Positions 7,876-16,066 are shown, counted from the stretch's first letter. The stretch: DNA of 20,987 nt from CALJTV01 sp034435835 (GCA_034435835.1 DAOTWF010000013.1:1-20987); one strand, 5' to 3'. Numbers and translations: made by a program. Notes: a model not told the origin generated them from the letters alone.

Positions 7876-9213
7876 ATGGCACTTACAACACATCCGCTCG
7901 AGAAAACACGCTTACTGGCTTTGTGTACCCTGTTACTTGCGGGCTTGCTTTCCCTTGGTGAAGCACACGCCAGCGCCGCAGAACTAGAAGTTCTCAAGGT
8001 AGAAGGTACCATAGTGCCAGCAGTAGCTAACTACATCGACCGTGGCATTCGCCAAGCAGAGGCCAAAGGTAGCACCGCTTGCATCATAGAATTGAATACG
8101 CCGGGCGGGCTTCTCGATTCGACAGAAAAAATCGTTACCCGCATTCTGAATGCCAAGGTGCCAATAATAGTATATGTTTCTCCCAGCGGCAGCTGGGCAG
8201 CCTCAGCGGGAACGTTCATCACGATAGCAGCTCACATTGCTGCCATGGCTCCGGGCACTAGTATTGGGGCAGCCCACCCTGTTACCATCGGGCAGGAAAT
8301 GCCAGAAGAAATGAAAAAGAAGGCAACCGAGTTTTCTTCCGCATGGATAAGGAGCGTAGCCCAGCTACGCGGCCGTAACCCGGAAGAAGCTGAGCTTGCA
8401 GTGACTGAAAGCAAGTCCTTCACCCCATCAGAAGCTCTCGAAGCCAAGCTCATTGATATAGTGGTTGACGATCTGGAAAGCTTGATCAAGCAGATAAACG
8501 GCAAGAAAGTGATTCTGGCTAACGGAGAGGAAAGAATCATAGAGACCACAAGCTACATAATAAACAGAAACCAGATGCATTTTGTAGAGCGCTTTCTGCA
8601 CATTATCAGTAACCCGAACATAGCTTATATACTGCTCAGTCTAGCTACCATAGGTCTAATAACTGAAATCTCCAACCCGGGCCTGATCTTCCCCGGCGTC
8701 TTCGGGGGCATCAGCCTGTTTCTTGCGTTTTACTCTTTAGGAGTGCTCAATGCCAACTGGGCTGGTGTACTGCTCATCATGCTTGCCTTCGGCTTATTTA
8801 TTGCCGAGCTTTTTACCCCTGCTTTTGGTATACTGACCGCAGGTGGGCTCGTGGCGCTTGTTATCGGTTCCCTCATCCTCTTCAGCGGCGCTTCACCACA
8901 GATGGAAGTAAACAGAGGACTAATCGCAGCAGTAACTGTCCTTCTGGGGGCCTTTGTGGTGTTCATGATAGGCGCCATCGTGCGAGGGCAGAGGCGACAC
9001 GCAGTTACCGGCTCCGAAGCCCTTGTGGGTAAGACAGCCACCGTCAAGACAGAGCTTGCCCCTAAAGGTACAGTGCTAGTGGATGGCGAAATTTGGACAG
9101 CCATAATCGATGAGGACAGGGCAAAACCGGGAGAGGAGGTGAGAATAGTCGGAATCGACGGGCTGAAACTCAGGGTAACCAAGAAAATTAAAACTAAAAG
9201 GAGGGAAAAATGA
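7876..9213 (+). CDS. NfeD family membrane-bound ClpP-class serine protease (long form)
   Basis: Full-length NfeD protein of 445 residues, expected at the cytoplasmic membrane with the protease domain outside. A signal peptide (hydrophobic 13-27, probable cleavage near AHASA-AE at 34-35) precedes a ClpP/SppA-fold protease at about 36-230. The LNTPGG motif is at 73-78 and the nucleophile is Ser110 in WAASAGT. The general-base lysine of the Ser-Lys dyad is probably one of Lys147-149, by spacing to archaeal homologues. About five membrane segments follow (roughly 248-370), then a C-terminal OB-fold at about 380-440 (ALVGKTATV, EVRIVGIDGLKLRV). Archaeal homologues cleave the C-terminus of their partner stomatin; the partner here is the next gene, overlapping by 4 bp (ATGA). 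ATG 7876 is supported by AAGG at 7-nt spacing. Confidence 0.93.
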   Translation: MALTTHPLEKTRLLALCTLLLAGLLSLGEAHASAAELEVLKVEGTIVPAVANYIDRGIRQAEAKGSTACIIELNTPGGLLDSTEKIVTRILNAKVPIIVYVSPSGSWAASAGTFITIAAHIAAMAPGTSIGAAHPVTIGQEMPEEMKKKATEFSSAWIRSVAQLRGRNPEEAELAVTESKSFTPSEALEAKLIDIVVDDLESLIKQINGKKVILANGEERIIETTSYIINRNQMHFVERFLHIISNPNIAYILLSLATIGLITEISNPGLIFPGVFGGISLFLAFYSLGVLNANWAGVLLIMLAFGLFIAELFTPAFGILTAGGLVALVIGSLILFSGASPQMEVNRGLIAAVTVLLGAFVVFMIGAIVRGQRRHAVTGSEALVGKTATVKTELAPKGTVLVDGEIWTAIIDEDRAKPGEEVRIVGIDGLKLRVTKKIKTKRREK

Positions 9214-9953
9214 ATATTATAATGATCCTCGCTATCGTTGTTTTTGCGATCATAATCCTTGCAGCGGCTATAAGGATCGTTAATGAATACGAACGAGGAG
9301 TGGTCTTCCGACTTGGCAGATATGTTGGCGTAAGAGGTCCGGGACTAATCTTCCTCATACCCTTTATCGAGCGAATGGTGAAAGTGGATCTTCGCGTTGT
9401 CACCATGGATGTCCCCCGACAAGAATGCATCACCCTGGACACCGTGACAGTCAAAGTCGATGCAGTTGTCTATTTCAGAGTAGTGAAACCAGAGGACGCC
9501 ATACTTAACGTGGAGCAGTACATCAGGGCCACCTCGCTACTTTCACAGACGACTCTCCGTAATGTAGTGGGACAATCGGAGCTTGAAGACCTGCTTGCAC
9601 ACCGAGACAAAATCAATGAGCGACTTCAAGCATTGATAGACGAAGGGACAGAGCCATGGGGAATCAAAGTCAGCATGGTCGAAGTCAGAGACGTTGAGTT
9701 ACCAGAGACAATGCAACGGGCTATGGCAGCCCAAGCTGAAGCAGAAAGAGAGAGACGGGCAAAAATCGTACATGCTGACGGTGAGTATCAAGCTGCAGAG
9801 AAACTGGCTGAAGCAGCCAGAGTAATAGCCAGCGAGCCGGCAGCGCTTCAACTTCGCTACTTGCAGACCTTAACCACTATATCCACCGAGAGAACCAACA
9901 CCGTGGTTTTCCCTCTGCCGATCGACCTGCTCAAGCCCTGGCTTAGCAAATAA
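9210..9953 (+). CDS. SPFH/band 7 family slipin (stomatin-like) protein
   Basis: Prokaryotic slipin of 247 residues that oligomerises at the membrane and is thought to organise microdomains; its biochemical role in bacteria is poorly defined. One N-terminal membrane segment (residues 3-22) leads into the band 7 domain: NEYERGVVFRLGRY (25-38), GPGL(I)F, RQECITLDTVTVKVDAVVYFRV. A charged helical stretch rich in Ala, Glu and Arg at about 168-205 would form the coiled coil. ATG 9210 overlaps the nfeD stop by 4 bp and has GGAGG just upstream, so synthesis is coupled to NfeD. The tail VVFPLPIDLLKPWL resembles the hydrophobic C-terminus that the partner protease cleaves in archaeal stomatin. A bulged hairpin ends the unit. 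Confidence 0.94.
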   Translation: MNIIMILAIVVFAIIILAAAIRIVNEYERGVVFRLGRYVGVRGPGLIFLIPFIERMVKVDLRVVTMDVPRQECITLDTVTVKVDAVVYFRVVKPEDAILNVEQYIRATSLLSQTTLRNVVGQSELEDLLAHRDKINERLQALIDEGTEPWGIKVSMVEVRDVELPETMQRAMAAQAEAERERRAKIVHADGEYQAAEKLAEAARVIASEPAALQLRYLQTLTTISTERTNTVVFPLPIDLLKPWLSK

Positions 9954-9975
9954 CTATTAGCCCGGCTAGCATACA

Positions 9976-10021
9976 AATAGGGGGCTATCCCTCTCTAACT
10001 CTGGAGTGGATAGCCCCTATT
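9976..10021. terminator. Bidirectional hairpin between slipin and birA genes
   Basis: Arms 9976-9990 and 10008-10021 pair over 14 bp with a single bulged G on the left arm and a 17-nt loop. Each exit is U-containing but lacks a long U run (UUCUUU on plus after the stem, UUUGU on minus). The right arm includes the birA stop codon (10017-10019), so one structure appears to serve both convergent genes. Confidence 0.7.
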
Positions 10022-10787
10022 CTTTGACCACCGTGACATCACCGGCCGTGATCTCAATAATGCTACCGTCGGCACGCCTCAACAAAAGTCTCCCATCCTC
10101 AGTCACATCCTCAGCCATCCCTTTTTCCACGCGTTGCCCGCTTCTAATGACCACCGTCCTACCCAGTGTCTCCAGGTGCTCCCTCCATTGTTTGTACACA
10201 GTGCGGTAGCCTCCGGCCAGAAGCTCCAAGTACAACTTCTCAAGCTCAAAAAGCAAGACACCGGCGAATTCTTCCCTATCCACGTCTTTCCCCAGCTCGC
10301 GTGACAGACTGGTAGCTATGTCTGAAATTTCAGGGAAAACCGAGGTGTCGAAATTAATGTTTACTCCAACGCCCAGGACGACATAGTTGAGCTGTTTCCC
10401 CGCGGTCTCACTTTCTACTAGGATACCGCAGACCTTCCTACCACCAATCAAGACGTCGTTGGGCCATTTTATGGTACACTTCAGCCCGGTCGTCTGCTCT
10501 ATAGTCCTGAGCACAGCCAGTGAAGATACCATAATCACGCCAGGTAAATAGTCAAGAGGAGGCCTAAGAATTACTGACATAGCGAGACTCCCGTAAGGGG
10601 ACAGCCATGACCTGCCCAGACGCCCTCTACCAGCGCTCTGAACATCGGCTATAACAACCGTGCCCTCTGGTGCCTTGTCCTCAGCCAACCCTCTGGCTAC
10701 TTCCATGGTCGTGGGCAGCTGGTTATACCTGTAGCAGCACCGCCCCATGAAACTGGTTCTCAGGTTTTTCAAAGAATATAACCCCAT
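10017..10787 (-). CDS. birA: Biotin--[acetyl-CoA-carboxylase] ligase, lacking the DNA-binding domain
   Basis: Attaches biotin to the carrier lysine of biotin-dependent carboxylases through biotinyl-AMP. The catalytic core is complete: the GRGRLGR biotin/AMP loop (53-59), KWPNDV (107-112), the GILVES strand (121-126), and a C-terminal SH3-like domain at about 208-256. There is no N-terminal helix-turn-helix, so this is a class I enzyme that cannot act as a biotin repressor. I chose ATG 10787 (256 residues), which has GTGAGG 9 nt upstream; GTG 10802 is in frame but has no ribosome site, and ATG 10748 is a weaker option. It is a single-gene unit divergent from gatB. Confidence 0.93.
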   Translation of the reverse strand: MGLYSLKNLRTSFMGRCCYRYNQLPTTMEVARGLAEDKAPEGTVVIADVQSAGRGRLGRSWLSPYGSLAMSVILRPPLDYLPGVIMVSSLAVLRTIEQTTGLKCTIKWPNDVLIGGRKVCGILVESETAGKQLNYVVLGVGVNINFDTSVFPEISDIATSLSRELGKDVDREEFAGVLLFELEKLYLELLAGGYRTVYKQWREHLETLGRTVVIRSGQRVEKGMAEDVTEDGRLLLRRADGSIIEITAGDVTVVKE

Positions 10788-10826
10788 AAAGCTAAACCTC
10801 ACAAAAAGGTAACATAGCCGGCACCT

Positions 10827-10856
10827 AGCATACCAAGCACGAGATAGTTCTGTCTA
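10827..10856 (-). promoter_or_regulatory. Possible birA promoter
   Basis: On the minus strand, TAGACA (10851-10856, 5/6) is 18 nt from TATGCT (10827-10832, 4/6). A start near 10820 gives a leader of about 33 nt. Only moderate matches, so this is tentative. Confidence 0.3.
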
Positions 10857-10898
10857 TCCAACCAATTTATTGCCCGACCCGTACGCCGTCGCTCATTG

Positions 10899-10927
10899 TT
10901 GTCAGTTCACCACGATGCTGATATACT
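10899..10927 (+). promoter_or_regulatory. Putative gatB operon promoter, near-leaderless
   Basis: TTGTCA (10899-10904, 5/6), a 17-nt spacer and TATACT (10922-10927, 5/6). Transcription should start near 10934-10936, only a few bases before GTG 10938. This supports the short gatB start over the longer in-frame TTG at 10896, which precedes the -35 box. Confidence 0.6.
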
Positions 10928-10937
10928 AACCACTGCC

Positions 10938-12410
10938 GTGGAATACGAGATCATCATCGGGCTAGAGGTGCACGCCCAATTGACCACGAGGAGTAAAATG
11001 TTCTGCTCCTGCAGTGCCGACTATGCCAGCGCTCCCCCCAACACACATGTCTGCCCCGTCTGCCTGGGCATGCCTGGGGTTCTGCCGACGATCAACCACA
11101 AAGCAGTGGAATATACGATAATGACAGCACTTGCCCTGAACTGCACCATCGCTGAATACGCTAAATTTGACCGTAAGAACTACCCTTACCCCGACCTGAT
11201 GAAAGGATACCAGATTTCACAATATGATGCCCCGATCGGCAAAGGAGGATGGCTGGCAATTGAGGTGGGAGGCAACGAAAAAAGGATTGGCATAACCCGT
11301 GTACATCTCGAGGAGGACGTCGCTAAACTGATCCATTTGACCAGCCCAGAGGGCGAAGGCTACACCCTTGTCGACGTAAACAGAGCAGGCGTGCCCCTGA
11401 TGGAAATCGTTAGTGAGCCGGACATAAACTCTCCAGAAGAGGCAAGACAATATCTTATCAAGCTACGCTCCATACTCCAGTACCTCGGCGTCTCCACAGG
11501 TAATATGGAGGAGGGCAGCTTCAGGTGCGATGCCAATATCAGCATTCGGCTTAAAGGTAGCACTGAGTACCTGCCCAAAGTTGAAGTCAAAAATATGAAC
11601 AGCTTTAGAGCCGTATACCGGGCGCTGGAATATGAAGCCAAACGACAGCAGGAAATTCTGGAGAAGGGTGGAAAGCTGTCGCAGGAGACACGGGGCTGGG
11701 TGGAAAGTAAAGGAGCCACTGTGAGCCAGAGAAGCAAAGAGTACGCTCACGACTACCGCTATTTTCCCGAACCTGACCTGCCCCCGCTCGTCTTCGACAA
11801 AGCATGGATCGAAGAAATAATGTCTCGCCTGCCCGAACTGCCCGATGCCAGACGTGACCGCTTTATCAACGAATATAGCTTACCGCTCTATGATGCCAAT
11901 TTGCTGGTTGAGTCCAAACCGATGGCAGACTATTTTGAAGAATGTGTCAGATTAAGCACAGCAAAAACAAGCGAAGAAAGACAGAAAAAAGCTAAGGCAA
12001 TAAGCAACTGGCTACTCGGCGATTTCAGTCGGATGCTCAATGCCACCAACTCCAATATCAATAGCTCCAAGGTTACTCCTGCCCACCTTGTCGAACTACT
12101 CACAATGGTTGACAAAGCAGCTATTACGGGACCTACAGCAAAGGCAGTGTTGGAGGAAATGTTCCTCACCGGCAGAAAAGCCAGTGAAATCGTAAGCCAA
12201 AAAGGCCTGAGCCAGATAAGTGATTCCACAGAAATAATGAAAATAGTTAACGAGGTAATCACAAACAACAGCCAGGCAGTAGCTGATTATCAATCGGGGA
12301 AAGAACAGGCTCTGGTATACCTTATCGGGCAGGTGATGAAAGCCAGTAAAGGCAGAGCCAATCCCAACACCGTAAGAGAAACGCTGATACGAATTTTAGG
12401 AGGAGGATAA
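10938..12410 (+). CDS. gatB: Aspartyl/glutamyl-tRNA(Asn/Gln) amidotransferase subunit B
   Basis: GatB of the GatCAB complex, which phosphorylates and amidates misacylated Glu-tRNA(Gln) or Asp-tRNA(Asn). I start at GTG 10938: the residues then read MEYEIIIGLEVHAQL, the usual GatB opening, and a promoter lies just upstream. From there it is 490 residues, a normal length. Zinc cysteines are Cys23, Cys25, Cys39 and Cys42 (FCSC...CPVC). The catalytic cradle motifs follow: KNYPYPDLMKGYQISQ, LEEDVAKLIH, DVNRAGVPLMEIVSEPD and FRCDANISIR. The helical and YqeY-like tRNA-binding tail is at about 330-490. gatA and gatC are not in the window. No ribosome site precedes the GTG, as expected for a leaderless message. 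The gene ends in TAATG, sharing one base with secG. Confidence 0.96.
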   Translation: MEYEIIIGLEVHAQLTTRSKMFCSCSADYASAPPNTHVCPVCLGMPGVLPTINHKAVEYTIMTALALNCTIAEYAKFDRKNYPYPDLMKGYQISQYDAPIGKGGWLAIEVGGNEKRIGITRVHLEEDVAKLIHLTSPEGEGYTLVDVNRAGVPLMEIVSEPDINSPEEARQYLIKLRSILQYLGVSTGNMEEGSFRCDANISIRLKGSTEYLPKVEVKNMNSFRAVYRALEYEAKRQQEILEKGGKLSQETRGWVESKGATVSQRSKEYAHDYRYFPEPDLPPLVFDKAWIEEIMSRLPELPDARRDRFINEYSLPLYDANLLVESKPMADYFEECVRLSTAKTSEERQKKAKAISNWLLGDFSRMLNATNSNINSSKVTPAHLVELLTMVDKAAITGPTAKAVLEEMFLTGRKASEIVSQKGLSQISDSTEIMKIVNEVITNNSQAVADYQSGKEQALVYLIGQVMKASKGRANPNTVRETLIRILGGG

Positions 12411-12628
12411 TGTTCACTTACCTACTTATTGCTCAGATTCTGGTAGCTGCAGCTTTAATTGCCGTCATCATGCTTCAGGCAAGAAGCGGCGGTCTAGGCG
12501 GCATATTCGGTCAGCCAGATACAGTCTATCGAACGCGCCGGGGAGTGGAAAAAAGTCTTTTTCAATTCACCATTGCTCTGACGGCGCTCTTCGTAATACT
12601 TTCTATCCTAATTGTCCGAGCCTCTTAA
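12410..12628 (+). CDS. secG: Preprotein translocase subunit SecG
   Basis: Small (72 residues) membrane component of SecYEG that aids protein export. It has two membrane segments (about 3-23 and 50-69) joined by the hallmark cytoplasmic loop LQARSGGLGGIFG (22-34). Length and topology fit SecG well. Its ATG uses the last A of the gatB stop (TAATG), and the GGAGGAGG at the end of gatB is its ribosome site, so it is coupled to gatB. There is nothing unusual in the sequence itself. Confidence 0.94.
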   Translation: MFTYLLIAQILVAAALIAVIMLQARSGGLGGIFGQPDTVYRTRRGVEKSLFQFTIALTALFVILSILIVRAS

Positions 12629-12650
12629 TGTATTCTGACCCCAGCAGAGC

Positions 12651-13499
12651 ATGCCTGCTATCATAACACTCACCACCGACTTCGGCACAACCGATGCTTA
12701 CGTCGCCGCCATGAAAGGAGTCATCCTCAGCATTAACTCCGAAGCAACGGTCATCGATATCTGTCACTCGATAAAACCCCAAAACGTTCTCGAGGCTGCC
12801 TTCATAATCAGCACTACCCATAGCTACTTTCCTAAAGGGACCATACACATGGTTATGGTTGGCTCTGGAGCAGGCGGCAAAAGTAAAGCCATCATTATGA
12901 AGACGCAGTCAGCCTTTTTCCTGGCACCGGACAACGGTGTACTCAGCTATATAGTCGCTGAAACAAGCTCAACTCCTATTGGTGAATCACCACACATAGA
13001 CCTAAGACTAAGGCTACAAAAACTTGGCGCAGAGATAAATGCAGTAGCCATAACCAACCCAAGGTACTGGCGACATCCGGTCAGCCCGACATTTCACGGG
13101 CGCGACATTTTCGCTCCTGTGGCAGCTTACCTCTCTCTAAACATGCCAATAAGCATGTTTGGCAGAAAATTGACCCGGCTACACACCTTCCCAATACCTC
13201 GCCCCTATCAGGAGGTTTCCGGCAATATAACCGGCCTAATAATACACATAGACCACTTTGGTAACCTGGTCACCAATATCAAAGAGGCCGATCTACCATC
13301 GCGACAAGTGAGCATATCACTGGGTACCAGCCGAATAAAAGGGGTGAGCTCTTCCTACGCGCAAGGAAAGGGACTTATAGCTTTGATAGGAAGCAGTGGC
13401 TACCTTGAAATTTCTCTAGTCGGAGGCAGCGCTGCTGCAATTCTGAATGCCGAAGTGGGTGACACGATCACAGTAAGCCCGGAGCCGAGGCTTCCTTAA
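12651..13499 (+). CDS. SAM hydrolase / DUF62 family protein with altered catalytic triad
   Basis: Homologue of S-adenosyl-L-methionine hydrolase (adenosine-forming), the family that also includes the SAM-dependent fluorinase and chlorinase; 282 residues. Clear family motifs are LTTDFGTTDAYVAAMKG (7-23), APDNGVLS (92-99), TFHGRDIFAPVAAYL (147-161) and IDHFGNLVTNI (200-210). The DPGVGxxR segment of ordinary hydrolases, which provides the triad Asp and Arg, reads GSGAGGKS here (71-78), so both are missing while His149 remains. The stretch between PDNG and FHGRD (about 50 residues) also seems longer than I expect for the family. The activity is therefore open: inactive, a different nucleophile, or a compensating site. 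ATG 12651 has no clear ribosome site; it lies 22 nt after secG in the same transcript. Family membership is secure. Confidence 0.88.
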   Translation: MPAIITLTTDFGTTDAYVAAMKGVILSINSEATVIDICHSIKPQNVLEAAFIISTTHSYFPKGTIHMVMVGSGAGGKSKAIIMKTQSAFFLAPDNGVLSYIVAETSSTPIGESPHIDLRLRLQKLGAEINAVAITNPRYWRHPVSPTFHGRDIFAPVAAYLSLNMPISMFGRKLTRLHTFPIPRPYQEVSGNITGLIIHIDHFGNLVTNIKEADLPSRQVSISLGTSRIKGVSSSYAQGKGLIALIGSSGYLEISLVGGSAAAILNAEVGDTITVSPEPRLP

Positions 13500-13542
13500 T
13501 GTGCCAACCAGCAGGACACCACACACCACTGCCCCTGTAAAA

Positions 13543-14904
13543 CTAACGGGCACGCCGCCAGACAGTGCCTTTGGCAGTATCCTCTAGCACTACACCCAGC
13601 TCTGAAAGACGGGCACGTATCTTGTCAGCCAGCCCCCATTCTTTGGCTTGGCGTAGTTCATTACGTATTTCGATCAGTAACTCGACTAAAGGTTCAGCAT
13701 CGAGCGCCGGCTTCACTGGTTCCTGTAGAGTAAGACCCAAAACGCCGGCAAGCTCTGCAAGAGTCTCTTGCGCCCTGGCTACCCTGACTCCGTCTGTACG
13801 TGCTTTATTGATCTCCCTTGCCAGGTCAAAGAGCACAGCTATAGCTTGGGCTGTGTTGAAATCGTCGTCCATGCAATCGATAAATCTATTTTTAAACGGT
13901 TCAGCATCTAAGTCATTTCCAGCCCCACCATCCTCCACATGCCTCATCGCATGCCGCAATCGCTCGACGCCAGCATCAGCCGCCCGCAACGCCTCTTCCG
14001 TATAGGTCAATGGACTCCGGTAGTGGGAACTCAGAACAAACAGCCGCAATGCATCAGGACTATAACGTTTGAGCGCATCCTTTACGGTTATCAAGTTCCC
14101 CAGCGATTTGCTCATCTTCTCCTCACCAAACTGCAGCAACCCGTTATGCAACCAGTACCTAACGAAGGGGACTACACCGGTGAAACTTTCCGACTGTGCT
14201 ATCTCGTTTTCATGATGAGGGAAAATAAGGTCCTGACCTCCCCCGTGGATATCAATGCTCTCCCCCAGATACTTCAATGACATCGCACTGCACTCAATAT
14301 GCCATCCGGGCCTACCCTCGCCCCAAGGGCTTGGCCACCAAGGCTCCCCTGGCTTTGCAGCCTTCCATAGGGCGAAGTCGAGCAGAAATTCTTTCTCCCC
14401 ACCCTCGACAGAGCCGCGAGCCAGCATATCATCCAAGCTCTGATGTGATAGCTTCCCATAGTCAGGGAAACTTCTTACCCTGAAATACACACTACCTCTC
14501 GACACATACGCATGCCCCTTTTTTATCAAGCCATCTATTATCTCGATCATCTTTGGAATCTCTTCTGTCGCCCTAGGATAGATATGAGCCCTCTTTATGT
14601 TCAATGCATCCATATCTTCAAAATACTCAGCAATGTATCTTTCTGCCAGCTCTGATGATGAGATACCCAGTTCCTGCGCCCGGTTTATTATCTTGTCATC
14701 TATATCGGTGAAATTCTGGATATGCTTCACTTCATAACCCTTGAACTCCAGATAACGCCTTATGACATCAAAAACTATGTAACTCATCGCATGCCCTATA
14801 TGGCAATGGTCGTATACGGTAACCCCACAAACGTACATAGTAACTTCGTTCCCTAGGGGGAGAAGCTCCTCCTTGGTTCCAGATAAAGTGTTAAACACCT
14901 TCAT
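13543..14904 (-). CDS. cysS: Cysteinyl-tRNA synthetase
   Basis: Class I aminoacyl-tRNA synthetase charging tRNA-Cys, monomeric, 453 residues, full length. The HIGH motif is at 35-38 and the KMSKS loop at 263-267. The zinc site that selects cysteine is intact: Cys26, Cys205, His230 and Glu234 (VCGVT, HIECS, HHENE). The anticodon-binding helical domain occupies about 310-453. ATG 14904 has GAGG at 4-nt spacing. It is the last gene of the radA-ispD-ispF-cysE-cysS run, 41 nt after cysE, and converges on the SAM hydrolase homologue. There is no room for a T-box leader, so regulation by uncharged tRNA-Cys is unlikely. Confidence 0.97.
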   Translation of the reverse strand: MKVFNTLSGTKEELLPLGNEVTMYVCGVTVYDHCHIGHAMSYIVFDVIRRYLEFKGYEVKHIQNFTDIDDKIINRAQELGISSSELAERYIAEYFEDMDALNIKRAHIYPRATEEIPKMIEIIDGLIKKGHAYVSRGSVYFRVRSFPDYGKLSHQSLDDMLARGSVEGGEKEFLLDFALWKAAKPGEPWWPSPWGEGRPGWHIECSAMSLKYLGESIDIHGGGQDLIFPHHENEIAQSESFTGVVPFVRYWLHNGLLQFGEEKMSKSLGNLITVKDALKRYSPDALRLFVLSSHYRSPLTYTEEALRAADAGVERLRHAMRHVEDGGAGNDLDAEPFKNRFIDCMDDDFNTAQAIAVLFDLAREINKARTDGVRVARAQETLAELAGVLGLTLQEPVKPALDAEPLVELLIEIRNELRQAKEWGLADKIRARLSELGVVLEDTAKGTVWRRAR

Positions 14905-14945
14905 GTCACCTCTCCAAAGGGCTTATTTGCTTCGTGTGTTTCAGA

Positions 14946-15584
14946 TTACATCGTCTTTAGCTTGTTCTCCAGCTCAGCAACACGTCTCTCCAGATTTTCC
15001 AGCCTCTCCCAGACCGGGTCCGGCAATTTCTCAACAGTATCAGTATCCGGATTCCGAATCTCCACTATCCTACCAGGCACCCCAACCACAGTAGCATTGG
15101 CTGGCACCGAGGTTATCACCACAGAGCCAGCACCTATTTTGACATTGTCACCGATAGCGATGGCACCTATGAGCTTTGCCCCAGCGCCTACAACTACATT
15201 GTTTCCCAAAGTCGGGTGGCGTTTCGTTTTCATAAGGCTGGTACCACCCAGGGTGACACCCTGATACAAGGCAACGTTGTCACCTATCTCCGCAGTCTCA
15301 CCAATCACCACACCCATACCGTGGTCAATGAAAAATCCTTCCCCTATCTTCGCTCCGGGATGGATTTCAATCCCCGTCAAAAAGCGGCTGACATGAGAAA
15401 CAAACCTGGGGAAAAACGGGATGCGCCAGCACCACAATGTATGCGCTAGACGGTGAAATTGACGGGCGTGGAAGCCCGGATAAGCAAAAATAACCTCCCA
15501 CACATTCTTCGCCGCCGGGTCATGCTCGAACACCGCCTGTATGTCCCTCTTAATGCTCCTGAAAAGCCCTGTCATTTTTTCCAT
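14946..15584 (-). CDS. cysE: Serine O-acetyltransferase
   Basis: Makes O-acetylserine from serine and acetyl-CoA, the committed step to cysteine. The 212-residue protein has a short helical N-terminal domain, then a left-handed beta-helix of hexapeptide repeats (about 71-165). Catalytic and binding residues are visible in IHPGA (His75), FIDHGMGVVIGETAEIG (Asp87, His88) and GVTLGGTS. The C-terminus (188-210) is a leucine-heptad coiled coil ending in KLKTM, not the terminal Ile that docks into cysteine synthase in enterobacteria. I start at ATG 15584, which shares one base with the ispF stop (TGATG); a TTG one codon earlier and ATG 15575 are alternatives. Directly upstream of cysS, so precursor synthesis and tRNA charging are co-transcribed. 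Confidence 0.94.
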   Translation of the reverse strand: MEKMTGLFRSIKRDIQAVFEHDPAAKNVWEVIFAYPGFHARQFHRLAHTLWCWRIPFFPRFVSHVSRFLTGIEIHPGAKIGEGFFIDHGMGVVIGETAEIGDNVALYQGVTLGGTSLMKTKRHPTLGNNVVVGAGAKLIGAIAIGDNVKIGAGSVVITSVPANATVVGVPGRIVEIRNPDTDTVEKLPDPVWERLENLERRVAELENKLKTM

Positions 15585-16066
15585 CAAGTTTGCTTAATTT
15601 CAGTCACCGTCGATACAGCGTAAGCAGCTATACCCTCACCCCTCCCTGTAAACCCCAAACCCTCGGAAGTCGTTGCTTTGACCATAACCTGCGAGACAGC
15701 AATACCCAACACCCCGCTTATCCGGGCTCGCATTTCATCAATAAATGCCGACAGCCTAGGCCGTTCGGCAACAACAACTGCATCGATATTGTGTATCCCA
15801 ACCCCATTATATGTGAGCATCCTCCCCACCTCTTCCAGCAGGACTAGGCTGGAAATTCCTGCATATCGGGGATCGTCTGGCGGAAAGTGACTGCCTATGT
15901 CTTTTAACCCTGCCGCACCCAGTAAGGAATCAGCTATAGCATGAATCAAAACATCAGCATCGCTATGGCCACCCAGCCCCCTCTCAAAGGGTATCTCCAC
16001 ACCACCGATAACCAGTTTGCGCCCTGGTACCAGAGCATGCACATCATATCCCAGACCGACTCGCAT
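15584..16066 (-). CDS. ispF: 2-C-methyl-D-erythritol 2,4-cyclodiphosphate synthase
   Basis: Fifth enzyme of the MEP isoprenoid route, a homotrimer that cyclises CDP-ME 2-phosphate with release of CMP. At 160 residues it is standard length. Zinc ligands are Asp8, His10 (GYDVH) and His42 (LIHAI), within GGHSDADVLIHAI. The signature VKATTSEGLGFTGRGEG (129-145) is complete. ATG 16066 lies 23 bp inside the end of ispD, and the gene overlaps cysE by one base, so the three are tightly coupled. It is a separate protein here, not fused to IspD as in some proteobacteria. Confidence 0.97.
   Translation of the reverse strand: MRVGLGYDVHALVPGRKLVIGGVEIPFERGLGGHSDADVLIHAIADSLLGAAGLKDIGSHFPPDDPRYAGISSLVLLEEVGRMLTYNGVGIHNIDAVVVAERPRLSAFIDEMRARISGVLGIAVSQVMVKATTSEGLGFTGRGEGIAAYAVSTVTEIKQT

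Noticed and set aside
10845..10858. GATAG-6-CTATC mini-palindrome upstream of birA as an operator
   Set aside because: Five base pairs only, and this BirA has no DNA-binding domain to support a biotin operator.
10896..10937. TTG 10896 as the gatB start
   Set aside because: No ribosome site, extra residues not typical of GatB, and a promoter lies between it and GTG 10938.
13530..13552. Small hairpin TGCCC / GGGCA between the SAM hydrolase homologue and cysS
   Set aside because: Only 5 bp with a 13-nt loop and no T run on either strand; not convincing as a terminator.
14905..14945. T-box riboswitch before cysS
   Set aside because: Only 41 nt separate cysE and cysS, far too short, and no T-box motif is seen.
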